NCBI RefSeq assembly: GCF_013408145.1
Contig: NZ_JACBZI010000001.1
Span: 3,920,001-3,984,000, forward strand
Length of the DNA stretch: 64,000 nt
Origin: Nocardioides marinus
GTDB taxonomy: Bacteria > Actinomycetota > Actinomycetes > Propionibacteriales > Nocardioidaceae
Direction of reading: 5' to 3'
The position numbers were made by a program, and so were the translations under genes. Below, one piece after another: positions 56,278 to 64,000 of the stretch (position 1 is the first letter of the stretch; every line of letters starts with the position of its first letter). The notes beneath the pieces were generated by a model, which saw nothing but the letters and a program-made list of their open reading frames with translations, did no database searches and was not told where the DNA came from.

Positions 56278-57836
56278 GCCGCACGTTCGTGGGGATGCCG
56301 CCCTTCCCGACCGCCGCGCGCGAGGCGCTCGGCGACACCCAGCTGCGCCACAACCTCACCCACGCGACGGGGGTGATCCGGGACAAGCGGCTGCGGCTGG
56401 TCGAGGAGCAGGGGGACCTGTGGGAGCCGCTGCGCCTGGCCGGCGCTGCGGTCAAGCAGCGCGCGCTGGACGACCTGGCCACCCATCTCGAGCAGCTGGA
56501 GGCCTCGCTGACCGCGGCCGGTGCGACCGTCCACTGGGCCCGCGACGCCGAGGAGGCCTGCCGGGTCGTGGCGTCCGTGGCGCGCTCGCACGGCGTCGAC
56601 GAGGTGGTGAAGGTCAAGTCGATGGCCACCGCCGAGATCGAGCTCAACGAGCACCTCGAGCGCGCAGGGATCGCCGCCTGGGAGACCGACCTCGCCGAGC
56701 TCATCGTCCAGCTGGGCGAGGACCTGCCCTCCCACATCCTGGTGCCCGCGATCCACCGCAACCGCGCAGAGATCCGCGAGATCTTCCTGCGCCGGATGGC
56801 CGCGGTGGGGCGCCCCGCGCCGGCCGACCTGACCGACGAGCCGGAGGTGCTGGCCGCCGCCGCACGCGAGCACCTGCGCGAGAAGTTCCTCCGGGCGAAG
56901 GTCGGCGTCTCGGGTGCGAACTTCGCCGTCGCCGAGACCGGCACGCTGGTCGTCGTCGAGTCCGAGGGCAACGGCCGGATGTGCCTGACGCTGCCGGAGG
57001 TGCTGGTCAGTGTCGTCGGCATCGAGAAGGTCGTGCCGACCTTCGTCGAGCTCGACCCGCTGATGCGGCTGCTGCCGCGCTCCTCGACCGGTGAGCGGAT
57101 GAACCCCTACACCTCGATGTGGACCGGGCCGTCCGCGCCCGACGGCACCGCCGACGGTCCGCAGGAGGTGCACGTGGTGCTGCTCGACAACGGCCGCACC
57201 CGCGCGCTGGCCGACGAGACGGGCCGCCAGGCGCTGCGCTGCATCCGCTGCTCGGCGTGCCTGAACGTCTGCCCGGTCTACGAGCGCACCGGCGGCCACG
57301 CCTACGGCTCGGTCTACCCCGGCCCGATCGGCGCCATCCTCAACCCGCTGCTCACCGGCACCGGGGTGGACGAGCAGACCGACTCCCTGCCCTACGCCTC
57401 CACCCTCTGCGGTGCCTGCTTCGAGGCCTGCCCGGTGCGCATCGACATCCCCGAGGTGCTGGTGCACCTGCGCTCGAAGGTCGTCGACGGCCACCGCGGC
57501 GACCGGCCCCCCAAGGCGGAGGCGGTGGCGATGAAGGCGGCCGGATGGGCCTTCGCCGACGCCTCGCGGCTCGGTCTGGTCGAGAAGGCATCGGGTCTCT
57601 CGGGCCGCGTCCTGGCCCGCCTCTCCCGTACGACGCTGCCCGGCGGTCGCCCGGCCACCGGCCGGCTCCCGGGGCCGGCCGCGGCCTGGACCGGCGCGCG
57701 CGACCTCCCCGCCCCGCCCGCGGAGTCGTTCCGCGCCTGGTGGGACCGCACCGACGGCGGCCGGTCGGAGCGTGGGACGTCATACGACCAGCAGCAGGGG
57801 ACGTCCCGTCCGTATGACGTCCCGGAGGAGTCCTGA
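56274..57836 (+). CDS. lutB: L-lactate dehydrogenase complex subunit LutB
   Basis: A 520-residue iron-sulfur protein. The N-terminal LUD domain (about 60-300) is followed by two 4Fe-4S motifs, CIRCSACLNVCPVY and CGACFEACPVRI. It transfers electrons from lactate oxidation to the quinone pool. ATG 56274 overlaps lutA (ATGA). The last 20 or so residues (RGTSYDQQQGTSRPYDVP) are encoded by a 50-bp palindromic element also found at 13.9 kb, so the C-terminus was probably replaced or extended by an insertion. The stop overlaps the lutC start by one base. Confidence 0.94.
   Translation: MSRTFVGMPPFPTAAREALGDTQLRHNLTHATGVIRDKRLRLVEEQGDLWEPLRLAGAAVKQRALDDLATHLEQLEASLTAAGATVHWARDAEEACRVVASVARSHGVDEVVKVKSMATAEIELNEHLERAGIAAWETDLAELIVQLGEDLPSHILVPAIHRNRAEIREIFLRRMAAVGRPAPADLTDEPEVLAAAAREHLREKFLRAKVGVSGANFAVAETGTLVVVESEGNGRMCLTLPEVLVSVVGIEKVVPTFVELDPLMRLLPRSSTGERMNPYTSMWTGPSAPDGTADGPQEVHVVLLDNGRTRALADETGRQALRCIRCSACLNVCPVYERTGGHAYGSVYPGPIGAILNPLLTGTGVDEQTDSLPYASTLCGACFEACPVRIDIPEVLVHLRSKVVDGHRGDRPPKAEAVAMKAAGWAFADASRLGLVEKASGLSGRVLARLSRTTLPGGRPATGRLPGPAAAWTGARDLPAPPAESFRAWWDRTDGGRSERGTSYDQQQGTSRPYDVPEES
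57774..57823 (-). repeat. 50-bp palindromic element, copy B
   Basis: GGGACGTCATACG (57774-57786) and CGTATGACGTCCC (57811-57823) enclose a 24-base centre. It is inverted relative to copy A at 13920-13969, overall 46 of 50 bases identical after reverse complementing. It lies within the coding end of lutB. Confidence 0.85.
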
Positions 57837-58474
57837 TGAACGCCCACAGGTCGGCCAGGGACGAGATCCTCGGGCGGGTCCGGTCGGCCCTGGCAGGCGT
57901 CGAGCCCACCCCGGAGCCGGTCGTCGCGCCGCGGGCGGTCCACGACCCGCCCCGCAGCCAGGCGCAGGTGGTCGACCTGTTCGCCGAGCGCGTCGCCGAC
58001 TACCGAGCCGTCGTCGACCGGGTCGCGCCCGCAGACCTGGCCCGGCACCTGGTGAGCCTGTTCGCCGCGACGGAACGGGTCGTCGTACCCTCCGGACTCG
58101 ATGGCGCCCTGCGAGCCGCGGTCCCCCACCCGGTCGTCGACGAGGAGCTCTCCGCGGCGGAGCTCGACACCGTCGACGCCGTGCTCACCACTGCCTGCGT
58201 CGGCATCGCCGAGACCGGCACGATCGTGCTCGACCACGGCCCCGGCCAGGGCCGGCGGGCGCTCACCCTCGTGCCCGACCGGCACGTGTGCGTGGTGCGC
58301 GCCGACCAGGTCGTCCCCGACGTCCCGGACGCGATGGCCAGGCTCGCGGCATCGGTGGCGAGCGGGCGGCCGCTCACCTGGGTCTCCGGACCCAGTGCCA
58401 CCAGCGACATCGAGCTCACCAGGGTCGAGGGCGTCCACGGCCCGCGGGTCCTCCACGTGGTCCTCGTCGACTGA
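57836..58474 (+). CDS. lutC: L-lactate dehydrogenase complex subunit LutC
   Basis: A 212-residue LUD-domain protein, third part of the lactate oxidation complex. The late block VLTTACVGIAETGTIVLDHGPGQGRRALTLVPDRHVCVV is the family signature. The N-terminus has the usual helical lead (SARDEILGRVRSALAG). ATG 57836 shares one base with the lutB stop (TGATG). No lactate permease follows; lactate here may come mainly from rhamnose breakdown. Confidence 0.93.
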   Translation: MNAHRSARDEILGRVRSALAGVEPTPEPVVAPRAVHDPPRSQAQVVDLFAERVADYRAVVDRVAPADLARHLVSLFAATERVVVPSGLDGALRAAVPHPVVDEELSAAELDTVDAVLTTACVGIAETGTIVLDHGPGQGRRALTLVPDRHVCVVRADQVVPDVPDAMARLAASVASGRPLTWVSGPSATSDIELTRVEGVHGPRVLHVVLVD

Positions 58475-58603
58475 GGGGTCACGCGACCACGGGTGGCGAC
58501 CAGACCCACCCGTGGGGGTGAGGCGCGGCGGCGAGCCGCCCACGGCGCCCGGGTGTGGGAGCATGGACGATCGGCCCCTGCGGCCGCAGTCGGGAGGCAA
58601 CAC

Positions 58604-59320
58604 ATGGTCACGTCGGTCGACGGCGCGGTGACCAGGCTCCTGGCGGACCTGGACGACGCCCCGGTCCTGTCGCGAGCCGCCGACGCCCTGGTCCGCTTCG
58701 CCGAGGACGTGTTCTCCAGCAGCCTCACCGCCCTGACCCTGCACACGGCCGCGGGCCCGCAGTGGCTGGCCGTCAACGACCGTGACCAGCTCGACGAGCT
58801 GCTGGGCAGCCTGGCGCGGGCCCTGGGTGGCGGGACCGGCGGGGGTGCCTGCGGGTTCCCGCTCCCCGAGCCCGGTGCCGCCTTCTCGGTGCCCGACGTG
58901 CGGGCCGATCGTCGCTACGCCTGGAGCGCCGGCGTGGCACGGACCGGCCTGCGGGCCGTCCTCGTCCTCGGGTTGCCGCACGTGAGGCGGCGCCCGGTCA
59001 CGCTCGACCTGTTCTCCCCGGTCCCGGCGGGGCTCACGGCGGCTCGCAGCCCCCAGGTGGACCGGGTGCTGCACGTCGCCGGGCTGGGCCTGCGTCAGCT
59101 GGACCGGGCCGAGAACCTCGAGGTCGCGCTGCGCACCCGCACCCTGATCGGTCAGGCCCAGGGCATCTTGATGCAGCGCCTCGGGCTGAGCTCCGAGCAG
59201 GCCCTGGCCTACCTCCGGAGGGTCTCGATGGAGCAGCACAGCAAGGTGAGCGTGCTCGCCGAGCGCCTCGTCCTCGAGGCGGAGGGTGCCGAGACCGCCC
59301 GTGACGACGTGGTGCCGTGA
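58604..59320 (+). CDS. GAF-ANTAR domain protein 1
   Basis: A 238-residue regulator with a GAF-like sensor (about 20-165) and an ANTAR RNA-binding domain at the C-terminus (about 170-230: LEVALRTRTLIGQAQGILMQRLGLSSEQALAYLRRVSMEQHSKVSVLAERLV). ANTAR proteins bind paired hairpins in leader RNAs and prevent termination. ATG 58604 has GGGAGG at ideal distance. The next gene overlaps its stop by GTGA, so these form one operon. The sensed signal is unknown. Confidence 0.85.
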   Translation: MVTSVDGAVTRLLADLDDAPVLSRAADALVRFAEDVFSSSLTALTLHTAAGPQWLAVNDRDQLDELLGSLARALGGGTGGGACGFPLPEPGAAFSVPDVRADRRYAWSAGVARTGLRAVLVLGLPHVRRRPVTLDLFSPVPAGLTAARSPQVDRVLHVAGLGLRQLDRAENLEVALRTRTLIGQAQGILMQRLGLSSEQALAYLRRVSMEQHSKVSVLAERLVLEAEGAETARDDVVP

Positions 59321-60063
59321 GCGAGATGTCCGACATCCTGATCGCCCTCCTCGACGACCCCCGCCGCGACCTCGGTCTGCCCGAGCTGGTGTGCCGCGAC
59401 GCCGTACGCCGGCTCGGGAGCGTCGGAGGAGCGGCGCTGTGCCTGGGCCAGGACGAGCTCGAGCTCGACCTGGTGGCGGGCTCCGACGACGCCGCCGTCG
59501 CCCTGGAGCGCAAGCAGCTCGACCTGGGTGAGGGTCCCTGCCTCGACGCGCACCGCACCGGCGCGATCGTCCACCTCACCGACCCGGTGGACGATCGGGA
59601 ACGCTGGCCGCTGTACTCCCGGGCCGTGCAGGAGGCCGGGGTGCGAGCCGTGCTGGCCCTGCCGCTGCGGGTGGGGGGCATCCGGCTGGGGGCGCTCGAC
59701 CTCTACCTCGACCGGCCGGGCACCCTGACGGGGACCGAGCTGACCTGGGCGGTGGCCTACGCCGAGACCTCGGTGCTGGTGCTGCTGCACCTGCACGAGG
59801 AGGGCCGCGACCCTGCTGCCGCGGGGACCTCCGCCCCCGACGTCTCCTGGCTCTCCGAGCACCTGCTCGAGGACGACGCCTTCCTCGACGCCGCCTTCCA
59901 GGGCGCCCCGGAGGTGCACCAGGCCACGGGGATGGTCGCGGTCCAGGCGGACGTCACGCTGACCGAGGCCCTGCTGCTCCTGCGCGCCCGGGCCTTCGCC
60001 TCGGGCCGCTCCCTGCCGGAGGTCGCGCGCGCCGTCGTGTCCCGGCACCTGAGGTTCCCATGA
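59317..60063 (+). CDS. GAF-ANTAR domain protein 2
   Basis: A 248-residue paralogue-like regulator. The GAF domain (about 20-160) has LGEGPCLDAHRTGAIVHLTD and VRAVLALPLRVGGIRLGALDLYLDRPG, typical of actinobacterial GAF-ANTAR proteins; the ANTAR region follows (VHQATGMVAVQADVTLTEALLLLRARAFASGRSLPEVARAVV). GTG 59317 overlaps the previous stop. Sequence identity with the first and third members is low, so it is not a recent duplicate. Confidence 0.87.
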   Translation: MSEMSDILIALLDDPRRDLGLPELVCRDAVRRLGSVGGAALCLGQDELELDLVAGSDDAAVALERKQLDLGEGPCLDAHRTGAIVHLTDPVDDRERWPLYSRAVQEAGVRAVLALPLRVGGIRLGALDLYLDRPGTLTGTELTWAVAYAETSVLVLLHLHEEGRDPAAAGTSAPDVSWLSEHLLEDDAFLDAAFQGAPEVHQATGMVAVQADVTLTEALLLLRARAFASGRSLPEVARAVVSRHLRFP

Positions 60064-60103
60064 GGACGACCGCCGGCTCGGCCCGGCGTGGAAAGGTGGG
60101 GGA

Positions 60104-60829
60104 ATGACCCGCGAACAGCTCCTGGCCAGGACGTTCCTGGAGCTCGCCGACACCCTGGGCGACGACTTCGACGTCCTGGACTTCCTGCAGCGGCTGGTGG
60201 ACCGGACGGCGGAGATCACGGGGGTGACCGCGGCGGGGCTGATCCTGCTCGACCACCGGGACCGCCTGCAGCTGGTCGCGTCCACCACGCACGGCGCGCG
60301 CGAGCTCGAGCTGTTCACCCTGGCGATCGACGAGGGGCCGTGCCTCGAGGTGGCCGGCCACGGGGTGTCCATGGTCAACCTCGGTGCCGAGGAGTCCCTC
60401 GAGCGCTGGCCCCGCTTCACCCAGGCCGCCCAGCTCCACGGGTTCCGCACCACCCACGTCGTGCCCATGCGCCTGCGGGAGCGGGTGCTCGGCGCTCTGA
60501 GCGGCTTCGACGTCGAGGAGTCCCGGCTCGACGTCGACACCGTGGCGGTGATGGAGGCGATGGCCGGCGTGGCCACGATCGGCCTGATCCAGGAGCGCAC
60601 GCCCCGGCAACGGGAGCTGATGGCCCAGCAGCTCCAGCGGGCCCTGCGCCTGCGCGTCGAGGTGGAGCAGGCCAAGGGCATGGTGGCCGAGCTGGTGGAC
60701 ACCGACGTCGGCCGCGCCTTCGACCTGCTCGCCGGCTACAGCCGCCGGACGGGCACCCCCCTCGGCGCCGTGACCAGTGCCGTCCTGGAGCGGCGTCTGG
60801 GTCCCCGGGAGCTGCTCGCCGACGGGTGA
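60104..60829 (+). CDS. GAF-ANTAR domain protein 3
   Basis: A 241-residue regulator. GAF domain about 15-165 (DEGPCLEVAGHGVSMVNL, VVPMRLRERVLGALSGFD), linker with a predicted coiled coil (QLQRALRLRVEVEQAKGMVAEL), and a C-terminal ANTAR three-helix bundle (VGRAFDLLAGYSRRTGTPLGAV). ATG 60104 follows GGTGGGGGA. It is the third of three GAF-ANTAR genes in a row and precedes a histidine kinase/response regulator pair. Confidence 0.87.
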   Translation: MTREQLLARTFLELADTLGDDFDVLDFLQRLVDRTAEITGVTAAGLILLDHRDRLQLVASTTHGARELELFTLAIDEGPCLEVAGHGVSMVNLGAEESLERWPRFTQAAQLHGFRTTHVVPMRLRERVLGALSGFDVEESRLDVDTVAVMEAMAGVATIGLIQERTPRQRELMAQQLQRALRLRVEVEQAKGMVAELVDTDVGRAFDLLAGYSRRTGTPLGAVTSAVLERRLGPRELLADG

Positions 60830-60930
60830 CCCCTGCGACGTCACCGCGTCGCGGCACGCCTGGTTTGACGCTCGGTTGACCGTGGTTTCACGCGCTCGTG
60901 CCCTCATGGGTAAAGAAACTGGAGGGCGCG

Positions 60931-61836
60931 ATGGACACGGACATCTCTCAGGGCGCTTCCCGCGCCGACACCTACCTGCTGACGGCCGCCGTGGTGACCT
61001 GGTCGATGGTCGCCGTCGCCGCGGTCAGCCTGCTGACCCGCGCGGAGTGGCGGGGGGAGGTGCTGATCGCGGTCTGCCTGGCGACCGTGGTGCTCCCGGC
61101 GCTGGCGCTCACCCTGGTCCGGCTGCGTCGCGCGTGCCGTCGGGCCGACGCCGACCTGGCCGAGCTGGAGGTCGTCGCCCATCGCTCCGCTCGAGCGCTG
61201 CAGCACGACGAGGACCGTCTCCACGAGCTGAGGGAGACCTGCGCGGGCGTGGTCCTCAGCGAGCAGCTCATCCGCTCCGCCGAGTCGCGTCACGACCAGG
61301 CGACGCTGGCACGGTTGCGCAGTCTGCACGACCGTGAGCTCGACCGCCTCCAGCGGCTGCTGCGACCGGCGGGCCTCGGGCCCGGGCGGACCACCTTCTC
61401 GCTGCGCGAGGTCGTCGAGGAGTGCGTCGGTGCCGCCCGCCTGAGAGGGGTCAGGGTGCAGCACCGGTGGTCGGGGACCGACGTGCAGGTGCCGGGCCAG
61501 GTGCGGGAGATCCTGCACGTGCTGCTGGAGAACGCAGCGGCCCACGCCCCCGGCAGCCCGGTCGAGGTGGTCGTCGGCCGCACCGGCTCGGTCGCCACGG
61601 TCCGGGTGCGCGACCGCGGGGCCGGCGTACCCCCCGAGCTCGGGGACCGGATCTTCGAACGCGGCACCCGCGGCCCGACGTCCTCCGGGACCGGCACCGG
61701 CCTCGCGCTGGCCCGCCGCCTCTCGGAGGAGATCGGTGGCAGGCTGGCGCTGGGCGCACCGCTGCCCGGCGGCGGCGGGGACTTCGAGCTGCGGGTCGAC
61801 GTCAGGGGTGAGGCATGCCGCGCACTCGAGGTATGA
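60931..61836 (+). CDS. Sensor histidine kinase
   Basis: A 301-residue kinase with two N-terminal membrane helices (about 15-35 and 43-65) and almost no extracellular loop, so it probably senses the membrane or an internal signal. The candidate phosphoacceptor is His92 in LQHDEDRLHELRE, an HD-type H-box lacking the usual Pro. The ATPase domain has LLENAAAHAP (N box), RDRGAGVPPE (G1) and SSGTGTGLALARRL (G2). ATG 60931 has GGAGGG upstream. The stop overlaps the response regulator gene. Confidence 0.85.
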   Translation: MDTDISQGASRADTYLLTAAVVTWSMVAVAAVSLLTRAEWRGEVLIAVCLATVVLPALALTLVRLRRACRRADADLAELEVVAHRSARALQHDEDRLHELRETCAGVVLSEQLIRSAESRHDQATLARLRSLHDRELDRLQRLLRPAGLGPGRTTFSLREVVEECVGAARLRGVRVQHRWSGTDVQVPGQVREILHVLLENAAAHAPGSPVEVVVGRTGSVATVRVRDRGAGVPPELGDRIFERGTRGPTSSGTGTGLALARRLSEEIGGRLALGAPLPGGGGDFELRVDVRGEACRALEV

Positions 61837-62489
61837 CCCGGGTCGCGATCGTCGAGGACCACCGCCTCTTCGCCGAGTCCCTGGAGCTCGCCCTGGGCAT
61901 GGAGGGCCACGAGGTGCACCGGGTGCTGGTCCCCACCTGCGGGGCGCCGGCCGGGGGGCTGCTCACGTCCGTGCTGAGGGTGCGCCCCCGGGTGGTCCTC
62001 CTCGACCTCGACCTGGGGACCGCGGGGTCGGGCTCCAGGTTGGTCCAACCCCTGGCCCGCGCCGGGTGCGGCGTCATCGTGGTCACCGGGTGCGGGGACC
62101 TCGCCCGCTGGGGCGAGTGCCTGCGCTACGGCGCCAGGGGCGTGCTGGAGAAGACCGCGCCCCTCAACAGCATCCTCGCCGCCATCCGGCTGACCGGTGA
62201 GGGGCGTGCGGTGCTGTCCCGCGAGGAGCGCGAACGACTGCTCCTGCTCTTCCACCAGGAGAAGCAGGAGCTCCAGGTCGTCCGGGACCGGCTCGAGCGG
62301 CTGACGGCCAGGGAGGCCCAGGTCCTCGAGCGACTGATGGACGGCAGGACGGTGCGTGAGATCGCCCACGAGGCGGTGGTCTCGGAGGCCACCGTCCGCA
62401 CCCAGGTCAAGGCGGTGCTCTCCAAGCTCGAGGTCTCCTCGCAGCTCGCCGCCGTCGGCATGGCGCACCGCGCGCGCTGGCGTTCCTAG
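61833..62489 (+). CDS. LuxR-type response regulator
   Basis: A 218-residue regulator. The receiver domain (about 1-120) starts RVAIVEDHRLFAESLELAL, with the phosphoacceptor Asp58 in VVLLDLDLG and the conserved Lys in VLEKTAP; a coiled linker (about 130-155) leads to a NarL/LuxR HTH (LTAREAQVLERLMDGRTVREIAHEAVVSEATVRTQVKAVLSKL). ATG 61833 overlaps the kinase stop (ATGA); ATG 61815 is a longer option. It presumably drives genes of the following exopolysaccharide locus or the ANTAR operon. Confidence 0.88.
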   Translation: MTRVAIVEDHRLFAESLELALGMEGHEVHRVLVPTCGAPAGGLLTSVLRVRPRVVLLDLDLGTAGSGSRLVQPLARAGCGVIVVTGCGDLARWGECLRYGARGVLEKTAPLNSILAAIRLTGEGRAVLSREERERLLLLFHQEKQELQVVRDRLERLTAREAQVLERLMDGRTVREIAHEAVVSEATVRTQVKAVLSKLEVSSQLAAVGMAHRARWRS

Positions 62490-62618
62490 CCGCTCGCCGC
62501 GGTCGCGGCGGCAGGTACCCACTTCTGGCGATGTAGGCGGCCCCCGGCGTTCCTAGGTTGGCCACGAGGCCGGTGCACGTCCGGGGCGGACCCGGGTCGA
62601 GCCGGTCGAGGAGGCGAC

Positions 62619-63068
62619 ATGAAGGTCCTGCTCGTGTGCTCGTCGGGCGGCCACCTGGCCCAGCTCATGGCCCTGCGGCCGTGGTGGTCCCAGCACCAAC
62701 GGCACTGGGTCACCTTCGACACCGCCGACGCCGTCAGCAAGCTCGACGGGGAGTCGGTCAGCTGGGCCCACCACCCCACCACCCGCAACGTGAAGAACCT
62801 CGTGCTCAACACCGGACTGGCGGTCCGCACCATGGCCCGCGAGCGGCCCGACGTGGTGGTCACCACCGGGGCGGCGGTCGCGGTCCCGTTCGTCTGGTTG
62901 CACCGCCCCTTCGGCGCCGCCTCGGTCTACCTCGAGGTCTTCGACCGGATCGAGACCCGCACCCTGACCGGCCGCCTCTGCCGGCCCGCGACCGATCTCT
63001 TCCTGGTCCAGTGGCCCGAGCAGCAGAGCCTGGTCCGCGGCAGCGTGCTGCTCGGCGGTGTCTGGTGA
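62619..63068 (+). CDS. Alg14/PssD-like glycosyltransferase subunit
   Basis: A 149-residue protein matching the Alg14/PssD/CpsF membrane-recruiting half of split GT28-type glycosyltransferases: LLVCSSGGHLAQLMAL is the family opening, then GAAVAVPFVWLHRPFGAASVYLEVFDRIE. It normally pairs with an Alg13-like partner that binds the nucleotide sugar; that gene follows with a GTGA overlap. The pair would add a second sugar to a lipid-linked intermediate for exopolysaccharide or capsule. Confidence 0.87.
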   Translation: MKVLLVCSSGGHLAQLMALRPWWSQHQRHWVTFDTADAVSKLDGESVSWAHHPTTRNVKNLVLNTGLAVRTMARERPDVVVTTGAAVAVPFVWLHRPFGAASVYLEVFDRIETRTLTGRLCRPATDLFLVQWPEQQSLVRGSVLLGGVW

Positions 63069-63628
63069 CCGGCCCGCTGGTGGCCGTCCTGGTCGGCACC
63101 GACCACCACGACTTCAGCCGGCTCGTGGGGTGGGTCCACGACCTGGCCACGCGGCCCGTCCGGCACGGCCTGGAGGGCGCCTCCTGGACCCTCCAGCACG
63201 GGGCGACCCCGGTGGTGGGTCCGTTCCCCCCGGCGGTGCGGGCCGTCGAGCTGCTCGGGATCCACGAGCTCGAGGACCTGCTCTCCCGGGCCGCCGCCGT
63301 GGTCACGCACGGGGGACCGGGGCTGATCATGGAGGCGCGTGCCCTGGGCCACCTGCCGCTGGTGGTGCCGCGCGACCCTCGGCTCGGGGAGCACGTGGAC
63401 GACCACCAGCAACGCTTCGCCCGACGCGCCGCCGAGGCCGGCCTCGTGCAGGCGGTGGGTTCGGTCGAGGAGCTCGCGGTGGGGCTGCGTCGCCGCCTCC
63501 GTCGCCCCGTGGACGCCGCCGGCGCCCGGCCGGCCATGGCCGGCGCCGGCGGCGCGGGGTCAGAGGCAGGGGCCGGCGCGGTCGCCCGCTTCGGTCAGCT
63601 GATGGACGAGCTCGTCAGGCCGCGTTGA
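63065..63628 (+). CDS. Alg13/PssE-like glycosyltransferase subunit
   Basis: A 187-residue protein with the C-terminal GT28 nucleotide-sugar domain: VLVGTDHHDFSRLVGWV at the start and VVTHGGPGLIMEARALGHLPLVVPRDPRLGEHVDDHQ, the donor-binding loop. The tail (about 150-187) is Ala/Gly-rich and not conserved. GTG 63065 overlaps the Alg14-like stop. Together they form one active enzyme. Confidence 0.85.
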   Translation: MTGPLVAVLVGTDHHDFSRLVGWVHDLATRPVRHGLEGASWTLQHGATPVVGPFPPAVRAVELLGIHELEDLLSRAAAVVTHGGPGLIMEARALGHLPLVVPRDPRLGEHVDDHQQRFARRAAEAGLVQAVGSVEELAVGLRRRLRRPVDAAGARPAMAGAGGAGSEAGAGAVARFGQLMDELVRPR

Positions 63629-63631
63629 CCC

Positions 63632-64000
63632 GTGGCGACGCTGCTCGGCGAGATCGCCCGGCCCACCTCGGCCGGGACGGTCCCCGCCACGCCCCGGCTG
63701 AGACCGGACCGCCTGCTGCCCTGGGGCGACGGCCTGGCGGGTGCCGTGGCCGGCGGGGTCGGCCTCGGGCAGACCCCGCTGGGGCCGTGGCCGGTGGCCG
63801 CGGTGGCGATCGCCGTGGGCTGGACGCTGCTCCTGGCCTGGTTCCGGGCCTACGACCGGGTGTCGATGGCCCTGCCCGCGGTGCGGCACGCCGTGCCGCA
63901 GGCGGGCCTGGCGCTGGTCGGTCTCCCGCTGCTGCCGGCCGCGCTGCTCGGCGCCCGGGTGAACGCCCCCGTCCTGCTGGGGATGGCGGCCTGGTGCGCG
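63632..64000 (+). CDS. Membrane protein, probable exopolysaccharide sugar transferase, cut by edge
   Basis: An open frame of 123 codons running off the right edge. After a 25-residue lead come hydrophobic helices (WPVAAVAIAVGWTLLLAWFRAY and AGLALVGLPLLPAALLGARV). Position after a split glycosyltransferase pair and helix spacing suit the N-terminal membrane part of a polyprenyl-phosphate sugar phosphotransferase, but the diagnostic C-terminal catalytic domain is outside the window. GTG 63632 is three bases after the preceding stop. Confidence 0.55.
   Translation, partial: MATLLGEIARPTSAGTVPATPRLRPDRLLPWGDGLAGAVAGGVGLGQTPLGPWPVAAVAIAVGWTLLLAWFRAYDRVSMALPAVRHAVPQAGLALVGLPLLPAALLGARVNAPVLLGMAAWCA

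Noticed and set aside
1..64000. CRISPR arrays, rRNA operons, intact transposases or prophage genes
   Set aside because: No regularly spaced direct repeats with unique spacers, no rRNA sequence, and no transposase, integrase or phage structural genes were seen.

Overview
The window is about 72-75% GC and reads as the chromosome of a high-GC actinobacterium, most likely Nocardioides or a close relative in the Nocardioidaceae. Evidence: a bacterial proteasome activator (Bpa), GTP-dependent PEP carboxykinase, a GTACGCC-rich composition, frequent GTG starts and ATGA/GTGA gene overlaps, and a hairpin repeat beginning GGTGGTCGAGCAGCG scattered between genes. Taxonomy is inferred from content only.

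Layout. 0-17 kb is mainly housekeeping: an MFS transporter cut by the left edge; an acid-sensing-type adenylate cyclase next to a lone cyclic-nucleotide-binding domain; arginine deiminase; prephenate dehydratase; DUF4446 and GIDE membrane proteins; a PAP2-diacylglycerol kinase fusion; seryl-tRNA synthetase; two Cof-type HAD phosphatases; a GNAT protein; Bpa; a quinone reductase; DUF6457-MobA; a nitrilase-family amidase; and a biotinyl carrier protein. 17.4-22 kb holds tRNA-Ser(UGA), tRNA-Ser(GCU), a 43-residue secreted peptide facing a TrmB/LuxR-like regulator, pckG and tRNA-Arg(ACG). 22-24.6 kb is an atypical patch beside tRNA-Arg with a SUFU-domain gene, a decapitated DUF4143 ATPase and a small membrane protein.

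24.6-27.7 kb has two regulator/enzyme pairs (MarR/OhrR-like with an esterase, HxlR with a quinone reductase). 27.7-36.3 kb is one minus-strand operon of nine genes matching the Nit1C / MSMEG_0565-0572 nitrogen-starvation cluster: amidohydrolase, Sll0783-like protein, radical SAM protein, GNAT-AIR synthase-like fusion, nitrilase, MSMEG_0570 protein, flavin oxidoreductase, a second nitrilase that has lost its catalytic Cys and Glu, and a glycosyltransferase. Its product is unknown.

36.4-40.5 kb is a run of small envelope and hypothetical genes with a HhH-GPD protein and an AI-2E-type permease. 40.6-58.5 kb is an L-rhamnose regulon: LacI repressor, ABC importer, mutarotase, isomerase, bifunctional aldolase/lactaldehyde dehydrogenase, rhamnulokinase, a Tat-exported GH106-like rhamnosidase, and lutABC, which would burn the L-lactate made by the pathway. 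Five copies of a TGAAACG-centred palindrome lie at the promoters and tie these units together. 58.6-62.5 kb is a signalling block: three GAF-ANTAR RNA-binding antiterminator-type proteins followed by a histidine kinase/response regulator pair. The right edge opens an exopolysaccharide locus (Alg14/Alg13-like split glycosyltransferase and a cut-off membrane protein).

Most notable: the secreted-peptide/regulator pair with a shared upstream motif; the dead nitrilase paralogue in the Nit1C operon; a 50-bp inverted-repeat element present twice in opposite orientation (one copy supplying the C-terminus of LutB); a tandem array of a normally intergenic repeat at the start of a HAD gene; and the rhamnose-lactate regulon.
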